Shown: positions 7,855-16,428, numbered from the stretch's first letter. The stretch is 64,000 nt of DNA from Lacrimispora amygdalina (GCF_900205965.1 NZ_OAOF01000007.1:1-64000), one strand, 5' to 3'. The notes: a model not told the origin generated them from the letters alone. Numbers and translations: made by a program.

Positions 7855-8964
7855 ATGAAGGAAATTAATATTGCAAAAGTGCTTGTAAATAAGCGCAAAG
7901 AAAAGGGCATTACCCAGAATGAGCTTGCAAATTACATTGGCGTGTCCAAGGCATCCGTTTCCAAATGGGAGACGGGTCAAAGTTATCCGGACGTAACCTT
8001 TCTCCCACAGCTGGCTGCGTACTTTAACATCAGCATTGACGAGCTGATAGATTATAAACCGCAGATGACAAAAGAGAATATTCAAAAGCTGTACCGAAAC
8101 CTGTCGGCTGATTTTGCGTCAAAACCGTTTGATTCGGTGATGGAAGACTGCCGAAATATAATTAAAAAATACTATTCATGCTTTCCGCTGCTGCTGAATC
8201 TGGGAATACTGATGATTAACCATGTAGAATTGCTGAAAGACCCACGAAAAACGACATCTTTGACTGAGGAAGCCAAGGTTCTTTTTATCCGGATCAAAGA
8301 GGAATGCGATGATGTATCGATTACCAGGCAGGCTTTGTTTATGGAAGCCCTGTGTAGCCTCATTTCCGGTGATGCCAATACCGTGCTGGAGCTGCTTGAC
8401 GGATCAGTCGCGCCTGCGCTACCCCCTGAATCGCTTTTGGCTTCCGCTTATCAAATGACGGGGCGCACCGAGGAGGCAAAATCCGTTTTGCAGGTCGGAA
8501 TGTTTCAGAATATCGTCGTCCTGTTCAACTTCTTTCCCGCATTTCTTACGCTATGTGCGGATGTCCCATCCAAATTCGACGAGGTACTGCGTCGCTCGCT
8601 TGCCGTAGCGGAAACGTTTGACATGAGGCATCTGCATCCCGGTGTCCTGGTCGGTCTTTATATTACAGCCGCACAGGGATTTATTGCTCAGAGAAATCAT
8701 GATAAGGCGCTTGAAATGCTGCAAAAGTACACCGAGATCGTAATAAGCGATATTTATCCCCTGTGTTTGCATGGCGATGCTTTTTTCGACCGCCTGGACG
8801 GATGGCTGGATCAGCTCGATCTGGGAACAGATCTTCCGCGGGATGAAAAAACCATCAGGAAAAGCATGTATGATGTGATCGTTAATAATCCGGTGTTTTC
8901 GGTTCTCTCAGATGAGCAGCGATATGAGAGTATAATTGAAAAGCTTAAACATAACTGCGAATAA
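7855..8964 (+). CDS. XRE-family transcriptional regulator with C-terminal TPR-like region
   Basis: Residues 5-62 form a Cro/CI-type helix-turn-helix (R-K-E-K-G-I-T-Q-N-E-L-A, then S-K-A-S-V-S-K-W-E-T-G-Q-S-Y-P-D). The remaining 300 residues are helical with repeated L-x-x-A patterns typical of TPR-like sensor regions of clostridial XRE regulators. The ATG at 7855 is preferred because AGAGG at 7842-7846 gives normal spacing; the in-frame GTG at 7846 overlaps that site. It is followed 23 bp later by a CPBP membrane protease in the same direction, so the pair probably forms an operon. Higher GC than the flanks hints at separate acquisition. Confidence 0.85.
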   Translation: MKEINIAKVLVNKRKEKGITQNELANYIGVSKASVSKWETGQSYPDVTFLPQLAAYFNISIDELIDYKPQMTKENIQKLYRNLSADFASKPFDSVMEDCRNIIKKYYSCFPLLLNLGILMINHVELLKDPRKTTSLTEEAKVLFIRIKEECDDVSITRQALFMEALCSLISGDANTVLELLDGSVAPALPPESLLASAYQMTGRTEEAKSVLQVGMFQNIVVLFNFFPAFLTLCADVPSKFDEVLRRSLAVAETFDMRHLHPGVLVGLYITAAQGFIAQRNHDKALEMLQKYTEIVISDIYPLCLHGDAFFDRLDGWLDQLDLGTDLPRDEKTIRKSMYDVIVNNPVFSVLSDEQRYESIIEKLKHNCE

Positions 8965-8987
8965 TATAAATAGGAGGTAATGTTAAT

Positions 8988-9923
8988 ATGGAACACGAAA
9001 AATTGGCGGCTAAAAAACGACTGATTATATTTATTGCGCTTACAATCATCCTTGCCTGGATCGTTTTTTTGCTGGCACCCATCTGTGGGCTCACTTATGG
9101 AAGCGGGGCGGCAGTAGTAATTTTGTCAGTCGCTATGTTTATGCCTGCGCTATCCAATTTATTAACACGGCTTATAACAAAAGAAGGATTTGGGAATATG
9201 TATCTTCGCCCCCACTTCAAGGGGCATGTGAAAGAGTATCTGCTTTTGTACTTCGGCCCGACAGTCTTGTTGCTTCTGAGCGGAGCGCTTTATTTCCTGA
9301 TTTTCCCTGGTTCGTTTGACCCGGAGCTTACAACTTTAAAAGGGATGGTTGCTTCAAGTGGTAAACAGGGACTTGACGTGTCCACACTGCTAATTGTTCA
9401 AACACTGATTTTTGTTGTTATCGGCCCGCTTGTAAATATCATACCCACCATGGGTGAAGAACTTGGCTGGAGAGGGTATCTGCTCCCCAAACTGCGTATT
9501 TTTTTATCTGACAGGACCGCGTTAATTATAACAGGGGCATTATGGGGCATCTGGCATTTGCCCGTTATCATGATGGGTCACAATTACGGAACCGGTTATT
9601 GGGGCTATCCGTGGCTCGGCATTCTGGCCATGATTGTTTTTTGCGTTGCGCTTGGAATTATCGAAGGCTATATATCAATCAAATTGGAAAGCGTCATTCC
9701 AGCTGCCATGATCCATTCAACGGTGAACGCGGGCGCTGCATTGCCAATCATTTTTGCAAAGAGCGGATATAACCCAATACTTGGCCCGGCAATCACTGGT
9801 CTTATTGGAGGACTTCCGTTTATCGTTTTAGCTGTTATATTGCTAATAAAGGCTGGCCGTAAAATGACGTTGGGTAAAAACGAAGCGCTTCGGCAAGAAG
9901 AGGGGACGTTGGGGCAGAAATAA
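8988..9923 (+). CDS. CPBP-family intramembrane metalloprotease (CAAX/Abi)
   Basis: This 311-residue polytopic membrane protein carries the three CPBP motifs: E-E-L-G-W-R-G near residue 161, W-G-I-W-H-L-P near residue 186 and a late His in M-I-H-S-T-V-N-A. These motifs hold the catalytic Glu and His residues of the Rce1-like fold. Bacterial members act in bacteriocin self-immunity or membrane protein turnover. It follows an XRE regulator. AGGAGG precedes the ATG at 8988. The substrate cannot be told from sequence. Confidence 0.85.
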   Translation: MEHEKLAAKKRLIIFIALTIILAWIVFLLAPICGLTYGSGAAVVILSVAMFMPALSNLLTRLITKEGFGNMYLRPHFKGHVKEYLLLYFGPTVLLLLSGALYFLIFPGSFDPELTTLKGMVASSGKQGLDVSTLLIVQTLIFVVIGPLVNIIPTMGEELGWRGYLLPKLRIFLSDRTALIITGALWGIWHLPVIMMGHNYGTGYWGYPWLGILAMIVFCVALGIIEGYISIKLESVIPAAMIHSTVNAGAALPIIFAKSGYNPILGPAITGLIGGLPFIVLAVILLIKAGRKMTLGKNEALRQEEGTLGQK

Positions 9924-9972
9924 GGTTTTGCTCCGTTAGAAGCCTGCAGCCAAATTGAGTGAATGACACAAG

Positions 9973-10017
9973 AAAGACATAGCTCTTCGCCAAGAAGAAA
10001 GCTATGTCTTTTTTTGA
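9973..10017 (+). terminator. Rho-independent terminator after the CPBP gene
   Basis: AAGACATAGCT pairs with AGCTATGTCTT and a run of T follows. It ends the XRE-CPBP operon. Confidence 0.8.
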
Positions 10018-10121
10018 TAAAAAAGTGTGTACAAGAGGCTATTACAGAATTGAGCAATGATTATTCTTGGAGTAGTCGCTTAGAATATTACTTTTCAAGA
10101 ATCGGTGTCATTTTCGGCTTC

Positions 10122-10174
10122 CTGCCGCTTCAATGCCCTTGCTCTCCCTGGAGGCAACGGCATTGAAGCGGCAG
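10122..10174. repeat. Perfect 16-bp inverted repeat
   Basis: CTGCCGCTTCAATGCC (10122-10137) and GGCATTGAAGCGGCAG (10159-10174) are exact reverse complements separated by 21 bases. No gene is seen from 10018 to 10281. The element could be a mobile-element end or a structured RNA; no T-run follows. Confidence 0.5.
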
Positions 10175-10281
10175 CATTTCCTCGGAGGTTTAATTTAGAG
10201 TATTGCAATGTATTCTTTAAGGATAATGTGTGGAGAATACGATGTGCATATGAAGAAAAATCTGCATTAGGCAAAATGTCC

Positions 10282-10323
10282 AGAGGCTATGTTCTTCGTT
10301 ATTGAGAGCATGGCCTCTTTTTT
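10282..10323 (+). terminator. Rho-independent terminator-like hairpin
   Basis: AGAGGCTATG pairs with CATGGCCTCT (one G-U pair), followed by six T. It ends immediately before the 5' end of the group II intron relic, which fits the known preference of some intron classes for sites just after terminators. Confidence 0.65.
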
Positions 10324-10324
10324 A

Positions 10325-10638
10325 GTGCGCCCAGCATGGGCGCAATCCAACGGTTGAAAGTCCCGAGTGCGGGTTGATAGTGCCAAGCACATAGCCAAGA
10401 GCAAGGGGGTCTACCGTGAGGTGGAATCTGAAGGAAGCTGGAGGCAAACTTCTGGTCTGACGAATAGAAATCACATACCGCCTTGTCAAACCAAAAGTTA
10501 GAAAAGGACGGTTTTCAGTTTTTCAATTTTTATTACAAATCTGCAATAGCGTAAACTAGGGAAACGCCTAGTACCGAACGGTACGCTAGGTGTTGTGAGA
10601 GGTCGGTAGGTGAACTAATCACCTACCTCTTACTCGAT
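10325..10638 (+). mobile_element. ORF-less, shortened group II intron relic
   Basis: The 5' end GTGCG fits the group II consensus. The text after it (GAAAGTCCCGAG, TAGCCAAGAGCAAGGG, TACCGTGAGGTGGAATC) is typical of domain I of clostridial group II introns. A domain V-like hairpin lies at 10564-10593: 7-bp lower stem starting with an ACGCC strand, 2-base 3' bulge, 5-bp upper stem and a GAAC loop. A domain VI-like hairpin (GGTAGGTGA/TCACCTACC) follows, and the element ends CTCGAT, fitting the terminal A-Y. At 314 bp it lacks a maturase gene and probably much of domains I-IV, so it can move only if helped in trans, if at all. Confidence 0.7.
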
Positions 10639-10752
10639 TATATAAACCCAAAAAACAGTGTCTTCTGGCATTGAAAAAAACGAGGGCAGAAAATTACCTC
10701 CCTATAGTTGATATAGCAAAAAGAATATATTTGTTAGGATTTTATTTATATC

Positions 10753-10781
10753 TTGACATTTAATAAATCTAGTATTATAGT
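10753..10781 (+). promoter_or_regulatory. Strong sigma-A-type promoter
   Basis: TTGACA (10753-10758), a 17-base spacer and TATAGT (10776-10781). It is followed by an AT-rich region with short palindromic repeats (TTAAATATTTAA-like) and then a 35-codon ORF. The MarR gene at 11126 is the next full gene, so these repeats may be its binding sites. Confidence 0.65.
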
Positions 10782-10860
10782 TAATCTAAAGATTAAATAT
10801 TTAACTATTAAACATTTAAATATTAGATTGTTAACTAATTGTGAAAGGAGTTGTTATTAC

Positions 10861-10968
10861 ATGGGTTTTCAAGAGAACAAGCGAATCGTGAGGCTGACTC
10901 TCGACGAAATCTTCTGCGAGAGTGGTCACCAGTACTTTGAACCGCGTAAAGTGTCACCGCGCCGCTGA
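10861..10968 (+). CDS. Short 35-codon ORF, unknown
   Basis: Encodes MGFQENKRIVRLTLDE followed by I-F-C-E-S-G-H-Q-Y-F-E-P and a basic end. It has a good GAAAGGAG ribosome site, a strong promoter about 80 bp upstream and clearly higher GC than its surroundings. It could be a leader peptide for the MarR gene, a small protein or the N-terminal scrap of a longer gene. I recognise no family. Confidence 0.35.
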   Translation: MGFQENKRIVRLTLDEIFCESGHQYFEPRKVSPRR

Positions 10969-11125
10969 TAGTCGGTTGGCAGGACACAGACACAAAAAAT
11001 AAATCTGGTATAATAATCAGTTAACAGTTAAATAATCTACCTGCTAGATACTTAATTATTATAATGAGGGAGCGGATGTAAAAACTTTTAAATATTTTTC
11101 AGCAATCATCCAAAGGAGGTATAAG

Positions 11126-11578
11126 GTGCAAAATGATGAATTATTGGTAATAATTAAAGAATTCTCAAATGTTTTCAATGAATTTAACAGTAAATCTTTG
11201 AAATTTATTGACAAGCAACTAAATAAATCGGGGCTGGCTAGAACCCATTTTAGAATTTTGCATGAGCTAGTGGGCGGAAAAGAACTTTCAATGAGTGATT
11301 TAAGTGAAATACTCTATGTAACAAAACCAAATATAACAGTTTTAATTGATAAGCTTGTTAAGCTGGACTATGTTGAACGTGTAAACAGCAGCAACGATAG
11401 AAGGGTATACTTGATTCGACTTACAGATAAAGGGGAAAAATTTATAAAGGGATCTGCTGAGGAGTTAGTTAAATCTTCAGCCCATTTTTTAAGTAACCTT
11501 GATGCTAAAGATTTGGAACTCATAAAGCAAACTACACAAGCTATGAAAAAGCTGTTATCCAAATTCACTGAGGAGTAA
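11126..11578 (+). CDS. MarR-family transcriptional regulator
   Basis: This 150-residue winged-helix protein has the MarR core: helix-turn-helix L-S-M-S-D-L-S-E-I-L-Y-V-T-K-P-N-I-T-V-L and the wing Y-V-E-R-V-N-S-S-N-D-R-R-V-Y-L-I-R-L-T. The start is a GTG at 11126, supported by AAAGGAGG at good spacing. MarR proteins are usually repressors released by small phenolics or oxidants. The next gene, a small monooxygenase, is a likely target. The palindromic AT-rich region 10781-10850 and the AGTTAACAGTTAA region near 11017 are possible operators. Confidence 0.88.
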   Translation: MQNDELLVIIKEFSNVFNEFNSKSLKFIDKQLNKSGLARTHFRILHELVGGKELSMSDLSEILYVTKPNITVLIDKLVKLDYVERVNSSNDRRVYLIRLTDKGEKFIKGSAEELVKSSAHFLSNLDAKDLELIKQTTQAMKKLLSKFTEE

Positions 11579-11708
11579 ATATAAACACAGCAACTCAATA
11601 TTAAGTATTTTATTATTTTATAATTTGCAAAGGAACTAAATAATTGACGTACTCCCAGTGAGAGAATACTTCATATGAATTTAAGTTAGTCAAAAAAAGG
11701 AGGACTAT

Positions 11709-12035
11709 ATGAATACAAAAAACGACAACAACAAATACCAAAACAGTGTAACGATTTTCATTGAAATTCATGCTAAAGAAGGTGAAGAAGAGGTTACACG
11801 AAAGGCTTTTACAACAACAATTGCGACAACGGAAAAGCCTGGACTCTTGAGCTATGAAATCTTTGAAGACAGTAATGATCCTGGGACTTTTTACTCAACC
11901 CAAGAGTGGGAAAATATTGAAGCTTTTCATGCTCACATGAGTGCTGCAAAATCTGGGTTAAGAGAAGCTACTTCTATGTTGCGTGATACGCCTAGAACTA
12001 GCATTCTCAAATGTATCGGACGATCGGCCCAGTAA
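11709..12035 (+). CDS. Antibiotic biosynthesis monooxygenase (ABM)-domain protein
   Basis: The 108-residue protein is a single ABM alpha/beta barrel of the YgiN type: V-T-I-F-I-E-I-H-A-K-E-G near the start, E-K-P-G-L-L-S-Y-E-I-F-E-D in the middle and the family's Y-S-T-Q-E-W-E-N-I-E-A-F-H-A-H strand and helix. Such proteins are dimeric quinol or polyketide monooxygenases, often under redox-responsive MarR control. An AGGAGG site precedes the ATG. The substrate cannot be assigned. Confidence 0.78.
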   Translation: MNTKNDNNKYQNSVTIFIEIHAKEGEEEVTRKAFTTTIATTEKPGLLSYEIFEDSNDPGTFYSTQEWENIEAFHAHMSAAKSGLREATSMLRDTPRTSILKCIGRSAQ

Positions 12036-12270
12036 TTCCTACACGAAATTATAGCAAGTGTGCTAAATAAAAGGTTACATCTTAAAACAGATGCTATCAA
12101 TGCAAATGTATATAATATATTGAATAAGTATTGACTACCGGAATTCTTGTAGAACGTTCAGGGGGTCTGTTTTCGTATTAAAGGAAAGGATTTTAATGGA
12201 ATTATATTACATTGAGATTTTCATATTTTAAGAATTCCAGAGAGATAAAATTTCTCTAAAAAATACAGAG

Positions 12271-12306
12271 GCTATGTTTTTCAAAAATGAAAAGCATGGC
12301 TTTTTT
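12271..12306 (+). terminator. Rho-independent terminator
   Basis: GCTATGTTTTTC pairs imperfectly with GAAAAGCATGGC and a six-T run follows. It resembles the hairpin at 10282-10323. Confidence 0.65.
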
Positions 12307-12374
12307 ATTTTGTCAAGAACATCTAAAATCAAAAGACTGCCGATTCTTTCGTCTTATAAAATGGAGGATTGATC

Positions 12375-12458
12375 ATGGACAGTAAAAATTTACAGGATGC
12401 TTTTATTAAAAGTCTCAATGGAATTCTCACAAGCAGATGGAATGACGCCTTGTTTTGA
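12375..12458 (+). CDS. 27-codon ORF with a good ribosome site, unknown
   Basis: GGAGG at 12363-12367 is well spaced from the ATG at 12375. The product reads MDSKNLQDAFIKSLNGI and ends W-N-D-A-L-F. It may be the start of a truncated gene or a small peptide. No family is recognised. Confidence 0.25.
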   Translation: MDSKNLQDAFIKSLNGILTSRWNDALF

Positions 12459-12674
12459 AGCGGTTACCAAATTTGTAAAATATATTAAAAAATGTAAAAA
12501 AGTGTTACAAACACTGGAGTAGTACGTTTATATTTATAGAGTGGGAGTTATAACTCTAAAAATACGAAAGGAGGAATTCTATGATTGTGAAAACAAAAAA
12601 ATGAAGTTCAATGTTATGTAATGTAGTCTTAGCTTGTAGTTGAAGAGGCGAAATTTTATAACTTGAGCCTTATC

Positions 12675-12776
12675 AATGTCAAGAATACTTCGGCCGCCGA
12701 CTAAACCCAGGGCGTGGACGCATCCGGGAATAACGGAACCTTATGGTTCAAACCGACGGTCAATACCTCATGTTGG
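12675..12776 (+). repeat. Partial 5' duplication of the GH64 gene
   Basis: About 100 bp here repeat 12963-13064 with roughly 85-90 percent identity by eye (shared stretches include AATACTTCGGCCGCCGACTA and CGACGGTCAATACCTCATG). The offset is 288 bp. It carries the end of the signal peptide and the first residues of the mature protein, followed by unrelated DNA. It is a non-functional fragment. Confidence 0.7.
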
Positions 12777-12896
12777 ATGTCTTTTTTACCGTATGTATAT
12801 TCAGTCTATCATGGGCAGAGTGGATTGTACAAGATTACGGCTAAGGAGGTTGAAGAAATCCAACAGCATCCGCTTAATAAGAAAAGGAGGTGTTTT

Positions 12897-14246
12897 ATGG
12901 AAAAATCACAAATACAACGCATAGTCGTCATGTTGCTCATTTTGGTTCTATCTTTCTCTATGAATGTCACGAATACTTCGGCCGCCGACTATATCCAGGG
13001 CGTGGACGTATTCGGGAATAACGCAACCTTATGGTTTAACTCGACGGTCAATACCTCATGGGTGGACGCTCATTATACAGTGAATTCGGGCATTCAGCAA
13101 AACGTAAGAATGACTTACAATTCCGGTGCGAACAGATATGAACTTCCCATTGATTCGGCCGCTGGAGCCGAGATCAAATATTTCTTCACCTATAATAACG
13201 GGTCTGCAGCGTACGATACGGGCAGCTTCACTTATCGGGGCGCGGCGGGACAGCCGGACACAGGAGATTCGATTTACTCCATCCCTGTCTCTTCGATTCC
13301 CAATCCGATCGGGAACGGAGTCAGCATGAAGATCATGAACGGTACCGGAGGAGCCTATGCCGACCATGATATTTATTGGGGAGTCATCGGCATTAACCCG
13401 GACAACAAGAAATGGAGCTACCTGACTTTGTCCGGAGAGCTTATTCCCATCTCAACGGCGCTTAACAATGCCTCCGGACATTTGACCAAAAACGGAGTCA
13501 ACTACGCTAATATTTATCACAAGGTAAGCGATGCCGCTTGGGTCAATCTTCCCAAAATCACATCCGGCAGACTGTTTCTCAGCGTAGGTTCTCCTTGTTT
13601 TATTAAAACTTTCGAAACCGGATTCGCTGGCCCCGACCTCAACAATCCAACCGATCCTAACAAAGACGTTTATTTCGATTTTGTGGAATTTACGGTGGAC
13701 GATACCGGTTATCACGGAAATACGACCCGGGTCGACCAATTCGGGTTCCCGGTTCAGCACCGGTTGGTTAACAAAGCGGGCAACTATGATCGAACCGTTG
13801 GCGAATTGGAAAAAGAAACCCGTTCCGGCCTGTTTGCCAAATATCAGAATGAAGTGCCGCAAGAGTTTAAGTCGCTAGGCACTTTACAGGCTCCCTACCG
13901 GATCGTCAGTCCGATCGTCGGGCCGTTTAAGCCCGGGGGCGCCTATGAAAACTATTTTGCCGATTATAGCAACATTTCCACGCGCGATATTCTGCTGGGG
14001 ATCGGCGGAGCCAGCGCTCCCGAAGTTTGTGCTGCGCTTAACCGGCACGTTTATACGGAGCGTGCCGACTGGAACAATGTCAGCAAATACTATCAGGCCG
14101 CACCGGCCAATTTTTACGCCAAGTTCTGGCACGACCACAGCATCGACGGGCTGGCCTACGGGTTCTGCTACGATGATGTCAACGGACAAGCCGCTTACCT
14201 CGAAGTTGGGGACCCCAAAGGCCTAATCGTCAGAGTCGGCTGGTAA
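12897..14246 (+). CDS. Secreted GH64 endo-beta-1,3-glucanase with N-terminal glucan-binding module
   Basis: The 449-residue product has a signal peptide (K-x-Q-I-Q-R, hydrophobic core, N-T-S-A-A). Residues 30-105 form a beta-sandwich with G-V-D-V-F-G-N-N-A-T-L-W-F, like CBM56 beta-1,3-glucan-binding modules. Residues 120-449 match GH64, a thaumatin-like fold that releases laminaripentaose: G-P-D-L-N-N-P-T-D-P-N, then F-V-E-F-T...R-V-D-Q-F-G-F-P. The Glu and Asp in that last pair are 16 residues apart, as are the catalytic Glu154 and Asp170 of the Streptomyces matensis enzyme. AGGAGG fixes the start at 12897. GC content is far above the AT-rich flanks, and a broken copy of its 5' end precedes it, so recent transfer is likely. 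Confidence 0.85.
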   Translation: MEKSQIQRIVVMLLILVLSFSMNVTNTSAADYIQGVDVFGNNATLWFNSTVNTSWVDAHYTVNSGIQQNVRMTYNSGANRYELPIDSAAGAEIKYFFTYNNGSAAYDTGSFTYRGAAGQPDTGDSIYSIPVSSIPNPIGNGVSMKIMNGTGGAYADHDIYWGVIGINPDNKKWSYLTLSGELIPISTALNNASGHLTKNGVNYANIYHKVSDAAWVNLPKITSGRLFLSVGSPCFIKTFETGFAGPDLNNPTDPNKDVYFDFVEFTVDDTGYHGNTTRVDQFGFPVQHRLVNKAGNYDRTVGELEKETRSGLFAKYQNEVPQEFKSLGTLQAPYRIVSPIVGPFKPGGAYENYFADYSNISTRDILLGIGGASAPEVCAALNRHVYTERADWNNVSKYYQAAPANFYAKFWHDHSIDGLAYGFCYDDVNGQAAYLEVGDPKGLIVRVGW

Positions 14247-14304
14247 ACCGGCATTGACGCGTTATCGGCTTTATAAAATATTTTTTTAAAGAGAGGACAG
14301 GATC

Positions 14305-15723
14305 ATGATGCAAAGTCATAGAAAGAAAGTTTCATTCTTAGCTGTTTTAGTATTTTTGATTGCCCTTTTCATCCCAATGCTGTTAGGAGCCAAAGCCGCT
14401 CAAGCCGCTCAAGCCATCGATCTTTCCGCCGCCGCACAGGTTGTCGGACAGACTGTACAAGCCAGTGCCTATCCGGCATGGGACAGCGGTAAAATTTATC
14501 TCGGTGGAGACATGGTCTCCTACAACGGTTTTGAGTACAAAGCCAAATGGTGGACCCAGGGGGGTGTTCCCGGCGAATCCGAAGATTGGGAATTGATTTC
14601 GCCATCGGACGGCAGTTATCCGGCATGGAGCAGCAGTAACGCTTATGTCGGCGGAGACATCGTCACTTACAACGGCCAACTGTACAAAGCCAAGTGGTGG
14701 ACTCTGGGCGAAATTCCCGGCGTCGCCGCCGTTTGGGAATTGTTGGCCGGCAATCCGGACCCAAACCCGGACCCAAACCCGGACCCAGACCCGAACGATC
14801 CGCCCATTTCTGGAGACTTCAAGGTGGTAGGCTATTATCCAAGCTGGGAACCCGGCAAGGTGGGGACGATTCAATATAATAATCTTACTCATATTAATTA
14901 CGCGTTTGCCATTCCGACCAGCGACGGCTCGCTGCTGCCGCTGGAAAACCCGGACGCCGCCAGACAAATCATTCAAACCGCTCATGACAACGGCGTAAAA
15001 GTACTGCTTGCGGTCGGTGGCTGGGAATATAACGGAACGCCTCTGGAAAATACGTTCATGGCTGCGACCAATACGCCGCAAAAAATCGAAAAATTGGGCA
15101 ACGCCATTATCGCAATGGCCAAGGAATACGGATTTGACGGCGTGGATATGGACTGGGAACACCCAAGAAACGACGGGGCAAGCAAACAGCAATACGAAAG
15201 TCTTATGCTCTATTTGAGCACGGAGCTGAAAAAGCAAAATATGTTGCTGACCTCAGCCGTACTTAGTGGCGTGACACCGGAAGGCGTGGTCTATTGGGAC
15301 TCTGCGGCCCACACCGATGCGGTCATCAACGCAGTCGACTGGTTTAACGTGATGGCTTATGACGGAGGCGACGGCGACCGCCATTCCAGCTACAACTTTG
15401 CCGTTCTCTGCGGGAAGTATTGGAAAGAAACCCGGGGCATGCCAGCGCAAAAAGTCGTTTTGGGCGTTCCGTTCTACGGCAGACCTTCCTGGGCTTCGTA
15501 TGCCGCCATTTTGCAAGCCAACCCTAACGCCTACAACACCGACATTTCGATGATCAATGGCATGGAGGCTCATTATAACGGTATTCCAACAATCCAGAAA
15601 AAAACGCAATACGCGTTGGAGCAGCTTGGGGGAATTATGATTTGGGAGCTGACCCAAGACACGACGGATTCCAGCAAAAGCTTGCTGCAAGCCATCGGCA
15701 ACACAGTAAGAGCTCATGAATAA
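14305..15723 (+). CDS. Secreted GH18 chitinase with two CBM5/12 modules
   Basis: This 472-residue protein has a signal peptide (to about residue 35, A-A-Q-A-A-Q-A). Two tandem chitin-binding CBM5/12 modules follow (Y-P-A-W-D-S-G-K-I-Y-L-G-G-D, then A-K-W-W-T; Y-P-A-W-S-S-S-N-A-Y-V-G-G-D, then A-K-W-W-T), then an Asn-Pro-Asp linker and a GH18 barrel from about residue 172. The barrel has the catalytic D-G-V-D-M-D-W-E signature near residue 280 with the acid Glu present, plus W-F-N-V-M-A-Y-D and M-I-W-E-L. It hydrolyses chitin outside the cell. Together with the GH64 glucanase 58 bp upstream it would attack fungal cell walls. Both share the elevated GC. Confidence 0.92.
   Translation: MMQSHRKKVSFLAVLVFLIALFIPMLLGAKAAQAAQAIDLSAAAQVVGQTVQASAYPAWDSGKIYLGGDMVSYNGFEYKAKWWTQGGVPGESEDWELISPSDGSYPAWSSSNAYVGGDIVTYNGQLYKAKWWTLGEIPGVAAVWELLAGNPDPNPDPNPDPDPNDPPISGDFKVVGYYPSWEPGKVGTIQYNNLTHINYAFAIPTSDGSLLPLENPDAARQIIQTAHDNGVKVLLAVGGWEYNGTPLENTFMAATNTPQKIEKLGNAIIAMAKEYGFDGVDMDWEHPRNDGASKQQYESLMLYLSTELKKQNMLLTSAVLSGVTPEGVVYWDSAAHTDAVINAVDWFNVMAYDGGDGDRHSSYNFAVLCGKYWKETRGMPAQKVVLGVPFYGRPSWASYAAILQANPNAYNTDISMINGMEAHYNGIPTIQKKTQYALEQLGGIMIWELTQDTTDSSKSLLQAIGNTVRAHE
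14755..14793 (+). repeat. Short tandem repeat encoding the Asn-Pro-Asp-Pro linker
   Basis: A 12-base unit (about AACCCGGACCCA) is repeated three to four times inside the chitinase gene. It encodes the flexible linker between the chitin-binding modules and the catalytic domain, and could change length by slippage. Confidence 0.7.
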
Positions 15724-16032
15724 TAAATACGTTGAATAACCAAACGGGGGCGTTCGTTTCCGCTCGAAAGAAGCGGGGCGGTCGTCCCCCGATATGGTTT
15801 AAGCCAGTGCTGTATTAGGTCAATACTTCCATTGAGCACAAAAATAGAATAAAACTCCGTTGTTGATGACTGATGATAGAACGTCAGCTTCGATTTCATG
15901 AAGAAGGTCATTCAACCACAACATATAGTGGTTTTGGAGCGAAAAAAGAGCAAAAATGAGGTCAAAGAGTACAAATTTTGACTTTTTTTGGCATTTTATA
16001 GATGATATTGGGTAAAGATTTAATTAAGAATA
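15724..16032. other. Non-coding stretch with a GC-rich hairpin
   Basis: CGGGGG...CCCCCG with an internal CCGCT/AGCGG stem lies at about 15744-15802 and probably ends the chitinase transcript. Downstream, CCACAACATATAGTGGTTTTGGAGC (shown split: CCACAACATATAG then TGGTTTTGGAGC) near 15915 resembles a segment near 1650. No gene is seen. Confidence 0.5.
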
Positions 16033-16428
16033 TTGCCTGGGTTAGCTTGGATAAGTATTATGTTGATGTTTGTAACAATTTTTGGCTCATTCTTTATTGA
16101 TAATTTCTTCTGCAAATATATCTGCATACAGGGTGCTGTCGCCGGAGCTGCAGGTCGGTTTAGCCCCAGTGGTATCGTCCGATGTGAAGATAAGTGCATC
16201 AATTGCACGTTATGTACAAAGAAATGTCCCTCAAATCTAGAAGTGCATAGAATGAAGAAGGTAATATCGGCTGAATGTTTTAACTGCCAAAAATGCATTG
16301 CTGTATGTCCAAAGAAAGGGGCATTAACTAATAGTTTTGCAGGCAGAAAAATCCCGTTAGTTTTGTTTGTAGTAATGGCAGGAACGCTTTACATATTGTT
16401 AACCTTTTTAATCCCGCTATTTTTATAG
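16033..16428 (+). pseudogene. NapH/YccM-type polyferredoxin, N-terminally truncated
   Basis: The 131-residue frame has a membrane helix, an F-C-K-Y-I-C-I-Q-G-A segment typical of NapH-like electron carriers, then two 4Fe-4S motifs (C-I-N-C-T-L-C-T-K-K-C-P and C-F-N-C-Q-K-C-I-A-V-C-P) and a C-terminal helix. Intact relatives have about four or five helices and 250-300 residues. A TAA at 16021 closes the frame upstream and no ribosome site is seen, so the front half is missing. It probably handled electrons at the membrane before truncation. Confidence 0.7.

Larger units (their letters stand above)
12036..12674. other. Mostly non-coding stretch with a terminator and two tiny ORFs
   Basis: Apart from the terminator at 12271-12306 and the 27-codon ORF at 12375, I see only a seven-codon ORF with an AAAGGAGG site near 12583. 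The DNA from there to 12674 looks like a broken leader of the following glucanase gene. Confidence 0.4.

Noticed and set aside
9542..10057. ORFs on both strands overlapping the CPBP gene end
   Set aside because: Frame shadows of the CPBP gene; no ribosome sites.
12714..12896. In-frame upstream extension of the GH64 gene (ATG at 12714)
   Set aside because: It runs through the broken 5' duplication and unrelated sequence, has no ribosome site and would bury the signal peptide.
14383..15237. Long minus-strand ORF opposite the chitinase gene
   Set aside because: Arises from the high GC of the chitinase gene; no family features.
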